From UBA2991 sp965221735 (GTDB lineage: Bacteria > Chloroflexota > Dehalococcoidia > Tepidiformales > Tepidiformaceae), in NCBI GenBank assembly GCA_965221735.1, contig OZ244910.1:1116001-1180000 (forward strand): 64,000 bases of DNA, in the 5' to 3' direction. Shown here piece by piece: positions 48,261 to 57,200 of this stretch. The notes beneath the pieces are model-generated. The model was not told the DNA's origin, searched no databases, and saw only the letters and a program-made list of their open reading frames with translations. The position numbers and the translations under genes are program-made. Position 1 is the first letter of the stretch, and each line of letters opens with the position of its first letter.

Positions 48261-50686
48261 CGGGAGCGCGCGTACTTCTTGACCGGTGTCAGCACGATCG
48301 GCGTCAGCTCGTCCGCACCGTAGGAGGAGCGCCGGCGCTCCTCCGGCGGCGTGCCGTACGTGGTCGTGCGCTGGCGGGGCAGCCGCCCGATGCTCGTGAT
48401 CAGCTCGTCCATCGCCTCGGGCGGCATCTCCTGCCCGTGGCTCGCGCCCGCCGCCCGGCTGATGCTCTCGTTCATGAGCGTGCCGCCCATGTCGTTCGCG
48501 CCCGCCAGCAGGGCCGCCTTCGAGCCCTCGCTGCCCATCTTCACCCAGGACACCTGGATGTTCGTGATGAGCGGGTGCAGCGCCAGCCGCGAGACCGCGT
48601 GCATCAGGATCGCCTCGCGCCAGGTCGGGCCCTTGCGCGCGCGACCCTTCAGGTAGATGGGCGCTTCCATGTGGACGAACGGCAGTGGCACGAACTCGCT
48701 GATGCCGCCCGTGCGCGCCTGCAGCTCGCGCAGGCGCAGCAGGTGCCGCGCCCACGAGACCGGTCCGTCGATGTGCCCGTACATGACCGTCGACGTGGTC
48801 GTGAACCCGACCTCGTGCGCCGCTCCCACCACCTCGAGCCACTGGTCCGTGCTCAGCTTGTCCGGACAGAGCGTGTCGCGCACCTCGTCGTCGAGGATCT
48901 CGGCGGCGGTGCCGGGAAGCGTGCCCAGGCCCGAGTCCCGCAGCCGTCCCAGGAACTCCTTCACCGGGATGCCGAGCGTCTCCGCGCCCTGGTGGACCTC
49001 CAGCGGGGAGAAGGCGTGGACGTGCATGTCGGGCAGCGCGTCCTTCACTGCCTCGCAGATCTGCAGGTAGGTCTCGCCCGTGTAGTCGGGGTGAATCCCG
49101 CCCTGCATGCAGACCTCGGTGGCGCCGCGGTCCCACGCCTCGCGGGCGCGCCGGACCACCTCGTCCAGCCCCAGGTCGTACGGCTTACCCCGCAGGTTCT
49201 CGCTCAGCTTCCCCTTCGAGAATGCGCAGAACTGGCACTTGAAGTAGCAGATGTTCGTGTAGTTGATGTTGCGGTTGACGACGTACCGGACGATGTCGCC
49301 CGACACGTCGGCGCGCAGCTCGTTGGCGGCGGCGCAGACGTAGTCGAATTCGGGGCCGCGCACCTCGAACAGCCGCGCGATCTCCCCCTCCTCCAGCTCC
49401 TCACCCCGCTTCGCCTTCGCCACCAGCGCCGGCACGGGCGAGTGGGGCGGCATCGCGACGGGTTCCTCGCGCGGGAAGGTGTAGCCCGGGGGCGGCTCGA
49501 GCACGGCGCCGGGCGCCCATTCGCCCTCGCGTGCGAACCCGTCCGCGTCCATCGAGCGCAGCACCTCCGTCGCCATCTTCTTGCTCTGCCAGCGGTCGCT
49601 GTCCTTCGCGTAGCTCGGGTAGACCGCGAGGCGCTCGGCCAGGTGGTGGCCCGCCGCTTCCGTCTGGCGCCGCAGCTCCTCAAGCTGGGGCCAGGGCGCT
49701 TCCGGGTTCACGTGGTCGATCGTGAGCGGCGAAACGCCTCCCCAGTCGCTCAGCCCCGCCGCCACCAGCTTCCCGTACGACTCGGGCATCAGGTTCGGGG
49801 GCGCCTGCACGCCGATCTCGGGCCCAAACAGGATGCGCGCCATCGCGAGCGTCCAGAGCAGGTCGTCGAAGTCGGGCTCGGGCGCGTCTGCCATCTTCGT
49901 GTCGGGCTTGGCCCGGAAGTTCTGGATGATCAGCTCCTGGATGTGCCCGTGCGCCTGGTGTACGTCGCGCAGGGCCAGCAGCGACTCGATGCGCTCCTGC
50001 CTGGTCTCGCCGATGCCGATAAGGATGCCCGAGGTGAACGGCACCTGGAGCTCGCCCGCGAGCCGCATCGTCTCGATGCGCGCGGCCGGATCCTTGTCCG
50101 GCGAGCCGTAGTGGACCTGGCCTTTCTGGAGCAGCCGTGGCGAGATGCTCTCGAGCATGATCCCCTGCGACACCGACACGTCCCGCAGGAGCGCGATGTC
50201 CTCGCGCGTCATGACGCCGGGGTTGGCATGCGGCAGGAGGCCCGCCTCTTCCGCCACGATTCCTGCCACCTCGGCCAGGTAGGAGATGGTCGTCTCGTGT
50301 CCGAGCGCGGCCAGCTCCTCGCGCGCCACCTTGTAGCGCAACTCGGGCTTGTCCCCCAGCGTGAAGAGCGCCTCCGTGCAGCCTGCCGCCGCTCCGGCGC
50401 GCGCGATCTCCAGCACCTCGTCGATGCTCATGTAGGCGCGCTCGCCCCGCTTCGGGGGCTGGGCGAAGGTGCAGTAGTGGCAGACGTCGCGGCAGAGCTT
50501 GGTCAGCGGGATGAAGATGTTGCGCGAGTAGGAGATGACGTGGTCGTGGGCCTGGTCGCGGAGCGCGCCGGCCGCCACCGTCAGGGCGGCAAGGTCGGTC
50601 TCGGAGGCAAGGGCGAGAGCCTCGTCGTGGGTGGGGCTCACACCGGCCAGCGCTCTTGCCAGCACAGCCTCGGTCGTTTCGTGCAT
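48257..50686 (-). CDS. fbiC: FbiC: fused CofG/CofH 7,8-didemethyl-8-hydroxy-5-deazariboflavin (FO) synthase
   Basis: An 809-residue protein with two radical-SAM domains. It makes FO, the deazaflavin core of coenzyme F420, from tyrosine and 5-amino-6-ribitylamino-uracil. The N-terminal CofG-type domain has CRDVCHYC (C65, C69, C72) and the C-terminal CofH-type domain has CYFKCQFC (C480, C484, C487), each binding a 4Fe-4S cluster. GEWAPGAVLEPPPGYTFPRE and the flanking region link the two. Archaea usually keep the two as separate genes; fusion is typical of actinobacteria and some Chloroflexota. ATG is chosen over GTG two codons earlier because GGAG spacing fits ATG. Other F420 genes are not in this window. 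Confidence 0.97.
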   Translation of the reverse strand: MHETTEAVLARALAGVSPTHDEALALASETDLAALTVAAGALRDQAHDHVISYSRNIFIPLTKLCRDVCHYCTFAQPPKRGERAYMSIDEVLEIARAGAAAGCTEALFTLGDKPELRYKVAREELAALGHETTISYLAEVAGIVAEEAGLLPHANPGVMTREDIALLRDVSVSQGIMLESISPRLLQKGQVHYGSPDKDPAARIETMRLAGELQVPFTSGILIGIGETRQERIESLLALRDVHQAHGHIQELIIQNFRAKPDTKMADAPEPDFDDLLWTLAMARILFGPEIGVQAPPNLMPESYGKLVAAGLSDWGGVSPLTIDHVNPEAPWPQLEELRRQTEAAGHHLAERLAVYPSYAKDSDRWQSKKMATEVLRSMDADGFAREGEWAPGAVLEPPPGYTFPREEPVAMPPHSPVPALVAKAKRGEELEEGEIARLFEVRGPEFDYVCAAANELRADVSGDIVRYVVNRNINYTNICYFKCQFCAFSKGKLSENLRGKPYDLGLDEVVRRAREAWDRGATEVCMQGGIHPDYTGETYLQICEAVKDALPDMHVHAFSPLEVHQGAETLGIPVKEFLGRLRDSGLGTLPGTAAEILDDEVRDTLCPDKLSTDQWLEVVGAAHEVGFTTTSTVMYGHIDGPVSWARHLLRLRELQARTGGISEFVPLPFVHMEAPIYLKGRARKGPTWREAILMHAVSRLALHPLITNIQVSWVKMGSEGSKAALLAGANDMGGTLMNESISRAAGASHGQEMPPEAMDELITSIGRLPRQRTTTYGTPPEERRRSSYGADELTPIVLTPVKKYARSR

Positions 50687-50774
50687 GCACACTCCGGGGC
50701 CCGCTCATCGACCCGGGCCGGTACTCGATAGTACAATACGACTCGGTAGCTCGTCACAACCCACTGGAGGCTGC

Positions 50775-51197
50775 ATGACCTCGCGAAGCGTCCGCTGCCC
50801 CGTCGCCTCGACCCTCGATCTCGTGGGCGACCGCTGGACGCTGCTCGTTGTGCGCGACCTGCTCAAGGGCGACCAGCGCTTCACCGACCTGCGCCGCTCT
50901 GTCGAGGGCATCACGGCCAGCGTCCTCTCCTCCCGCCTCAAGCTGCTCGAAGCCGAGGGACTCGTCGAACGCCGCCTCTACAGCGACCACCCGCCCCGCG
51001 CGGAGTACCTGCTCACGGCCAAGGGCCACTCGCTCGGCGTCGTGGTCGGCGCGCTGGCCAGCTGGGGCGAACGCCACACCGACCACGATCTCAGCATCGT
51101 CGATCACCGTTGCGGGCACGGCGTGGACGTCGTCTACCACTGCCCCACCTGCGACCGCTCTGCCCCCCGCTCCCGGATACGCATCGTCCCCGCCTGA
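50775..51197 (+). CDS. HxlR-family transcriptional regulator
   Basis: A 140-residue winged-helix regulator of the HxlR type: RCPVASTLDLVGDRWTLLVV with the conserved Cys near the N-terminus, RFTDLRRSVEGITASVLSSR (recognition helix), LVERRLYSDHPPRAEYLLT (wing). The C-terminal extension CGHGVDVVYHCPTCDRSAP, with CxxC and His, could bind zinc and is not universal in the family. HxlR proteins sense redox or aldehydes via the N-terminal Cys. GGAGG precedes ATG. It is divergent from fbiC, so it could regulate the F420 pathway; a TACAAT motif at 50732-50737 lies in the shared gap. Confidence 0.92.
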   Translation: MTSRSVRCPVASTLDLVGDRWTLLVVRDLLKGDQRFTDLRRSVEGITASVLSSRLKLLEAEGLVERRLYSDHPPRAEYLLTAKGHSLGVVVGALASWGERHTDHDLSIVDHRCGHGVDVVYHCPTCDRSAPRSRIRIVPA

Positions 51198-51245
51198 GGA
51201 GCCGGGGCCGTCCGGGGAGCTGGGCCGTTCGGGACGCCGTTGCCG

Positions 51246-51578
51246 TCAGCGGGCCGGCAGGTCCAGCAGACTGGCGGCGTGGTCATGCGGCTCGATGGCC
51301 TTGAGACGTACGCGCTCGGCGCGCTCGGCGTGGTAGAGATCCCACCGGAGTTGCAGGGACATCCAGAAGTCTGGCGATGCACCGAGGAACCTGGAGAGCC
51401 GTAACGCGGTGCTGGGCGTGATTCCGCGCTTCCCGCGGATAATTTCGTTGACCCGCTGGTACGGCGCGTCGATCGCGCTCGCCAGTGCGCGCTGGGTCAA
51501 CCCGAGGGGCTCCAGGAACTCGGTGAGCAGCACCTCACCCGGATGCGTCGGTTCCCGGTCGGTCGGAATACGGACCAT
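51246..51578 (-). CDS. higA: HigA-family antitoxin (second module)
   Basis: A 110-residue HigA-type antitoxin: REPTHPGEVLLTEFLEPLGL, then the XRE helix-turn-helix LTQRALASAIDAPYQRVNEI and IRGKRGITPSTALRLSRFLG, then the signature ASPDFWMSLQLRWDLYHAE. The basic C-terminal tail is slightly longer than in the first module. It starts 14 bp after the toxin stop. It probably represses the operon through the inverted repeat upstream of the toxin gene. Confidence 0.94.
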   Translation of the reverse strand: MVRIPTDREPTHPGEVLLTEFLEPLGLTQRALASAIDAPYQRVNEIIRGKRGITPSTALRLSRFLGASPDFWMSLQLRWDLYHAERAERVRLKAIEPHDHAASLLDLPAR

Positions 51579-51592
51579 GGCTCAGTCTCCTA

Positions 51593-51886
51593 TCAGTGGT
51601 AATCGGTAATCTCGACGTTGGCCGGTCCAGGATCGGTCCACACAAAGCAGATACGGTAGCGGTCGTTGATGCGGATGCTGTGTTGTTCCCAACGACTTCC
51701 CTTGAGCCTTTCGAGCCGGTTGCCGGGCGGTGCTCGGAGATCGCCGAGGCTGGTTGCGGAGTCGAGGAGGTCCAGTTTTCGCTGGGCGACCCTCCATATC
51801 GCCTGGGGATATGTGCGCAGTGCCAGTCGAGTCGTTCGCCCGTTGAAGATATCCTCGGTCCCGCCTGCCTTGAACGAGACGATCAC
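51593..51886 (-). CDS. higB: HigB-family toxin (second module)
   Basis: A 97-residue HigB/RelE-fold toxin: MIVSFKAGGTEDIFNGRTTR, then ALRTYPQAIWRVAQRKLDLL, then PPGNRLERLKGSRWEQHSIR and INDRYRICFVWTDPGPANVE. The Arg/His residues of the last strands are the presumed mRNA-cleavage site. GTG start without a Shine-Dalgarno; TACCAT lies exactly 6 nt upstream, as in the first module. The frame extends upstream, but the extra 41 residues do not fit the family. Confidence 0.93.
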   Translation of the reverse strand: MIVSFKAGGTEDIFNGRTTRLALRTYPQAIWRVAQRKLDLLDSATSLGDLRAPPGNRLERLKGSRWEQHSIRINDRYRICFVWTDPGPANVEITDYH

Positions 51887-51888
51887 TC

Positions 51889-51915
51889 TAGCATGGTAGC
51901 ACGGAACCCATGCTA
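51889..51915 (-). promoter_or_regulatory. Operator-like inverted repeat overlapping the higBA-2 promoter
   Basis: TAGCATGG (51889-51896) and CCATGCTA (51908-51915) form a perfect 8-bp inverted repeat with an 11-bp spacer. On the minus strand TGC-TACCAT (extended -10, 51893-51898) overlaps the arm nearest the GTG start. The layout parallels the first HigBA module, but the repeat sequence differs. Confidence 0.6.
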
Positions 51916-52047
51916 CACCGGGAACGCCGCTGATCGCCCACCTCCCACCCAGTGCCCGCCTGAGGCGCTCCCGGGTTTGCCCCCCCTCGCCCCTCCCACG
52001 TATCCTCACTGTTTGGGAAAGTCCCCACCTCGATCGGGAGTGAGCGC

Positions 52048-52671
52048 GTGCACACTATCGGCCTGACTGGCGGCATCGCCAGCGGGAAATCGACCGTCAC
52101 GGAGTTTTTCCGCGAGCAGGGCGTTCCCGTCATCGACGCCGACATCCTTGGTCACCGGACCTACGAGCCCGGCACCGGCACGTTCGCCGCCGTCGTCGCC
52201 GCCTTCGGCGACGACCTCGTCGCGGACGACGGCACCATCGACCGGCGCGTGCTCGGCGGCAAGGTCTTCGGCAAGCCCGAGATGATGATGCGCCTCACCG
52301 ACATCGTCTGGCCCGGCATCCGCGCCCTCGCCTCCGAGGAGCTGTCCCAGCTCGAGGTCGCGGGCACGGGCATCGCCGTGCTCGAGGCGGCCGTCCTCCT
52401 CGAGGCCGGCTGGGAGGACATGGTCGACGAGATCTGGGTCACCACCGTCGAAGCCGACGGCGCCGTGGCCCGGCTCGCCGAGCGGAACGGCCTCGACGAG
52501 GCCGCAGCCCGCGCCCGCATCGATTCGCAGCTCTCCAACGAGGAGCGGATCGCCGTGGCGGACGTGGTCATCGAGAACAACGGCACGCGCGAGGAGCTCG
52601 CGGACAGCATCCGCGGCGCCTGGGAGGCGCTCCGCGCGCGCACCGGCACAGAGAGGCAGACGATTGGCTGA
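52048..52671 (+). CDS. coaE: Dephospho-CoA kinase
   Basis: CoaE, the last step of CoA synthesis, phosphorylating dephospho-CoA at the 3'-hydroxyl of ribose. The 207-residue protein has the P-loop GGIASGKST (8-16), VIDADILGHRTYEPG (CoA-binding Asp), AVLEAAVLLEAGWEDMVDEI and the lid region RLAERNGLDEAAARARIDSQ, then DVVIENNGTREEL. GTG start behind GGGAG. Its end overlaps the AAA+ ATPase start by 8 bp, so it heads a unit with the MoxR/VWA genes. Confidence 0.96.
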   Translation: MHTIGLTGGIASGKSTVTEFFREQGVPVIDADILGHRTYEPGTGTFAAVVAAFGDDLVADDGTIDRRVLGGKVFGKPEMMMRLTDIVWPGIRALASEELSQLEVAGTGIAVLEAAVLLEAGWEDMVDEIWVTTVEADGAVARLAERNGLDEAAARARIDSQLSNEERIAVADVVIENNGTREELADSIRGAWEALRARTGTERQTIG

Positions 52672-53572
52672 AGCACCCACCACCACCGAAGTCATGGCCC
52701 CCGGCGGGCTCGTGCTCGCCGCCGAGGAGTTCACCGTCCGCGAAGAGCCGTACTATCTCCCCCTCGGGGACGAGATCGAGCTCTTCGAGGCGGCCTTCGA
52801 GCAGCGCATCCCCGTCCTGCTGAAGGGCCCCACCGGCTGCGGCAAGACCCGCTTCGTCGAGTACATGTCGTGGCGCCTTGGCAGGCCCATGACGCACATC
52901 TCCCAGGGTGGCGAGGCGCCCCTCGACGACGAGGGCCCGCGCCCCTTCGTCACCGTTGCCTGCCACGAGGACCTCACCGCCAGCGACCTCGTCGGTCGGT
53001 ATCTGCTCGATACCGACGGCACGCGCTGGATTGATGGTCCGCTCACCCGCGCCGTCAAGACCGGCGCCATCTGCTATCTCGACGAGGTGGTCGAGGCCCG
53101 CAAGGACACGACCGTCCTCATCCATCCGCTCACCGACTACCGCCGCCTGCTTCCCATCGAGAAGCTCGGCCAGGTCGTCGAGGCGGCGGACGGGTTCCTC
53201 CTCGTCATCTCCTACAACCCCGGCTACCAGAGCGCGTTGAAGGACCTGAAGCACTCGACCCGCCAGCGTTTCATCTCCGTCGAGTTCACCTACCCCACGC
53301 GCGAGCAGGAAGCGGAGATCATCTCGCACGAGTCCGGCGTCGACCTCGCCGTCTCCATCGAGCTCGCGAAGCTCGGCGAGAAGGTGCGCAACCTGAAGGA
53401 GCACGGCCTGAGCGAAGGCGTCAGCACACGCCTCCTCATCTACGCCGGCCGCCTCATCGAGCGCGGCATCGAACCGCGCCGCGCCGCCCAGGTGGGCGTC
53501 ACCTGGGCGCTCACCGACGACCTCGAAGTCCAGCGCAGCATCGAAGAGGTAGTGACATCGATCTTCGAGTGA
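52664..53572 (+). CDS. MoxR/NorQ/CbbQ-type AAA+ ATPase
   Basis: A 302-residue AAA+ ATPase of the MoxR group. Walker A GPTGCGKT (55-62), Walker B ICYLDE (136-141), sensor-1 Asn185 in VISYNPGYQ, and Arg residues at 200-202 as the probable finger. It best matches NorQ/CbbQ, which partners a VWA protein (NorD/CbbO) to remodel metalloenzymes such as nitric oxide reductase or Rubisco. The start appears to be TTG, overlapping coaE by 8 bp. Neither NO reductase nor Rubisco genes are nearby. The VWA partner is two genes downstream. Confidence 0.94.
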   Translation: MAEAPTTTEVMAPGGLVLAAEEFTVREEPYYLPLGDEIELFEAAFEQRIPVLLKGPTGCGKTRFVEYMSWRLGRPMTHISQGGEAPLDDEGPRPFVTVACHEDLTASDLVGRYLLDTDGTRWIDGPLTRAVKTGAICYLDEVVEARKDTTVLIHPLTDYRRLLPIEKLGQVVEAADGFLLVISYNPGYQSALKDLKHSTRQRFISVEFTYPTREQEAEIISHESGVDLAVSIELAKLGEKVRNLKEHGLSEGVSTRLLIYAGRLIERGIEPRRAAQVGVTWALTDDLEVQRSIEEVVTSIFE

Positions 53573-53639
53573 TCGCCACGGCTCCCCGCCCGGAGCATCC
53601 AGGGAAGCGCGGACCCCGTCGCGCGCGCGAGGTGGTGGC

Positions 53640-54254
53640 GTGAGGATCGGCATCGTCTCCGACGTGCACGGCAACGTCGCCGGCCTCCAGGCGGCCCTCG
53701 ACCGCATGGGGCCCATCGACGAGCTGCTCTGCGCGGGCGACACCGTCTACCAGTACCGCTGGTCGAACGAGACGATCGAACTCCTGCGTGACCGTGAGGC
53801 CCGCGTCGTCCTCGGCAACCACGACGAGATCATTCTCGGCCGCGATGGCGAGCGCGCCCGCTCGATGGAGCATGTGCGCGAGGACCTCGTCGAGTGGCTG
53901 CGCGAGCAGCCCTACTCGGTGGACGCGGAGGTCGGCGGGAAGCGCTTCCTCATGGCGCACAGCTCGCCCTGGGGCGGCTGGGAGTACCACTACCCCCACG
54001 ACCCCATCTGGCAGCGCACCGAGACGCTCGAGCACGACGTCGTCGTGACCGGCCACACCCACGTCCCCATGGCCGCCCGCTTCGGAGACACCCTCGTCAT
54101 CAACCCCGGCTCCGTCGGCGAAGCCCGCCACCCCGGGAACGACTACCGCCTCTCCTGCGCCGTCTGGGACACCGCCGGCGACGAGGTCCATTTCTACGAG
54201 TACGAGGATCCCGCGCGGCCCTCGCGCGTGCTCGCCTCGGGGGGTGCCTCATGA
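53640..54254 (+). CDS. Metallophosphoesterase (MJ0936/YfcE-type)
   Basis: A 204-residue calcineurin-like phosphodiesterase. Metal-binding motifs: RIGIVSDVHGN (D-x-H), LLCAGDTV (GD), VVLGNHDE (GNHD), LMAHSSPWG (H) and VVTGHTHVPM (GHTH), then INPGSVGEAR. It likely hydrolyses phosphodiester or phosphoester bonds. GTG start behind GAGGTGGC. It overlaps the VWA gene by 4 bp (ATGA) and so lies between the AAA+ and VWA partners, which suggests a role in the same system. Confidence 0.93.
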   Translation: MRIGIVSDVHGNVAGLQAALDRMGPIDELLCAGDTVYQYRWSNETIELLRDREARVVLGNHDEIILGRDGERARSMEHVREDLVEWLREQPYSVDAEVGGKRFLMAHSSPWGGWEYHYPHDPIWQRTETLEHDVVVTGHTHVPMAARFGDTLVINPGSVGEARHPGNDYRLSCAVWDTAGDEVHFYEYEDPARPSRVLASGGAS

Positions 54255-57200
54255 CCGTCGCCGGTAGCCTGATCGCCCGTAACCGCTCCCGCTTCGACGG
54301 GTTCCCCGAGCCCCTGCTGGAGTCCTACGAGACCAGCCTGCACGCCCTCGAACCGCGCCTCACCCCCACCCAGCTCGAAGCGTGGTCGCAGGGTGGCCTC
54401 GACCTCATGGCCATCAGCCTGCGCTCCTGGGAATCCGCCGCCGAGTACTTCAAGGCCGGCCCCCAGCTCCTTGAGTCCACGCCCTGGGACACGTACGAAC
54501 AGCTCGCCCGCGAGGCCAGCGACCTCACGGAGCAGTCGGCCCCGCTGGCCGTCTCCTTCCTCCGCAGCGCCCCCGCCACCCTCACGCACATCGGACCCAA
54601 CCACCTCGCCCAGTGGGCCGACTTCGGCCGCCGCCTCTACAAGGGCAACTGGAAGAGCTCCTCGCTCGCCGCGCAGTTCTACGACGCCGGGCCGGACCTC
54701 TTCGGCACCATCCGCGTCAGCCACGCCGGACGCCTCGTGCTCTTCCTCGACGAGCTGGCCCGCCACTCCTACGAGCTGGCCGCCGCCTGCCTCACCTCCG
54801 CCCCCGAGGTGCTGGGCCGCCTCGAAGGCGGCGACCGCATGCCCTTCCTCACCTTCGGCGTCGAGCTGGCGCAGACGAGCTGGGCCGACTCCCGCCTCTA
54901 CTTCGACCGCGGCGTGCCCCTCATCCAGCGCGTCCACGGCCCCGTGCGCGAGCGCTACCTGACCCTCGCCGCGCAGGTCGCCCGCGACCACAGCCGCTCC
55001 GTCTTCCAGTACTTCGAGGATGCCGCCCACGCCCTCGGTGAGGTCGAGCCCGACGACCACGGCCCCGTCATCGAGCTCGCCGAGCAGCTCGCGCCCCACT
55101 CCGCCTACGCCGCCATGGACTTCATCAGCAACGCCCCCGAGGTGCTGGAGAAGGTCCGCATCGACGAGCTGGCCGCCTGGCAGAACCACGGCCTCGGCAT
55201 CCTCGCCTCCAGCAAGGAGGGCGGCGAGGCCTACTTCCGCCTCCAGTCCAGCCGCGGCGAGGAGATCCTCGACACCCTCTCGGCGCGCATCGAACTCTCC
55301 AAGGTCGGAGACGTGCTCCGCCTCTACGCCAAGGCGCTCACCGGCACGAACATCAGCATCCATGCATCCGCCGTCCTCACCGAGAAGGGCATCGGCTGGG
55401 TCGATGAGGAGCGCGCGAGCACGGACGGCACGACGATCTACCTGCCGGAGGTGATGGAGCTCTACCGCGGGAAGGATGAGAACTTCGCTGCCGTGAAGGT
55501 CTTCACGACGCACCAGGCGGCGCGCCTCGAGTTCGGCAGCTTCGCGTTCAGCTTCGACCGGCCTTCCACGCTCTTCGAGGACCTCCGCCCCACCATTCGC
55601 GAGGCGCCGGGCGCGAATCCGACGACCGAGGTCGAGCGTTTCTTCGACCTGTTCCCCGACCGCACGCTCGCGAGCGACATCCACAAGATCGCCGAGGGGA
55701 CGCGCATCGACGCGGCCATCACGCGCAACTACGCCGGCATCCGCCGCGCCCTCGCGCGCATGCAGCGCGAGGAGCTTGATCGCCGCCCCGAAGTCAGCGA
55801 GCTCCCGCTCCGTGAAGCGTTCGTCGAGAACCTGGTGCGGGTCAGCCTCGATGGCGTCGACGCCGTGCGCTGGCCCGCCACCCAGCGGGACGCCGTCTCG
55901 AACGGCGTCGCCGTGCTCCAGCAACTCGCGGCGGAAAGCGCGAGCATCGAGGACACGGCCGAGGCGACGCTGCGCCTCTACCAGCTCGCCATGAGCATCA
56001 AGAACGAGCGCGAAGAAGGCGACGAGGAGTGGGACTCCCTCCCCGACATGGACCAGGAGTCGCTCCAGCTCGACATGAGCGACCTCGGCGGCGAGGGCGC
56101 CTCGATGGAGATGGGCGAGCCCCAGGAGGGCGATGTCGAGTACGAGAGCCCGCAGGACATCGATTTCCGGGGCGACTTCAAGCCCGAGCTCGTCCAGCTC
56201 CTCATGAAGCTCCGCGACGACGCCGAGCTGGGCGATGCCGGCCAGATCTCGCCCGACCAGCTCACCGAGGAGCAGCTCAAGGAGCTGCTTGAGAAGAGCG
56301 CCGAGATCGACCTCGACACCCTTCTCGAAGGCGACCTCCAGAACACGACCGGCATGTTCCTCTCCAACCTCCTGAAAGAGGCCGGCACCCCCACCCTGGA
56401 CAGCGACGCCCAGTCCGATCAGCCCCTTAGCGACCTCAGCACAGGCGCCGAGGAGGGCGAGGAGCCGCTCGCGCCCATCGTCACCACCTACTACTACGAC
56501 GAGTGGGACTTCCGCGCGCAGGACTACAAGCCCCGCTGGTGCGCCGTGAAGGAGGCGGACCTGGAGGAAGGCGAGGAGGACTTTTACGAGGACACGCTGA
56601 AGGAGTACGCCGCCCTCGTCGCCCAGACGCGCAAGCAGTTCGAGCTGATGAAGCCCGAGCTCTTCCGCAAGATCAAGAAGCTCTCCGACGGCGAGGACGT
56701 CGAGCTCGACCCTGCGATCGAGTGGATGATTGACATCCGCACCGGCGTCAGCCCCTCCGACAAGATCTACTGGCGCCGCAACAAGGTCGACCGCGACGTC
56801 GCCATCGCCTTCCTCCTCGACATGTCCGCCTCCACGGACGAGGAGATCGCGCGCCGCGACCAGCAGTACGACGACTCCGACGACGACCCCCGCAAGTACC
56901 TCAGCTGGTGGGTCACCAAGCGCCGCCAGGAGCTCGCCGCCCCGCCCAAGCGCATCATCGACCTCGAGAAGGAGGCGACCGTCCTCCTCATCACCGCGCT
57001 CGAGACCATCGGCGACGACTACGGCATCTACGGTTTCAGCGGCTACGGGCGCGACAACGTCGAGTTCTACGTGCTCAAGGACTTCGACGAGCAGTTCGGC
57101 GAGACCACCAAGAAGCGCATCGACAAGGTCACGCCCATCCGCTCCACGCGCATGGGGCCCGCCATCCGCCACGCCATCCACAAGCTCAGCGAGACGGAGG

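Noticed and set aside
50700..50760. Repeats (ACTCG twice, GTAC) in the fbiC/HxlR divergent gap as an HxlR operator
   Set aside because: No convincing inverted repeat of the HxlR type could be aligned; only a TACAAT -10-like motif was noted.
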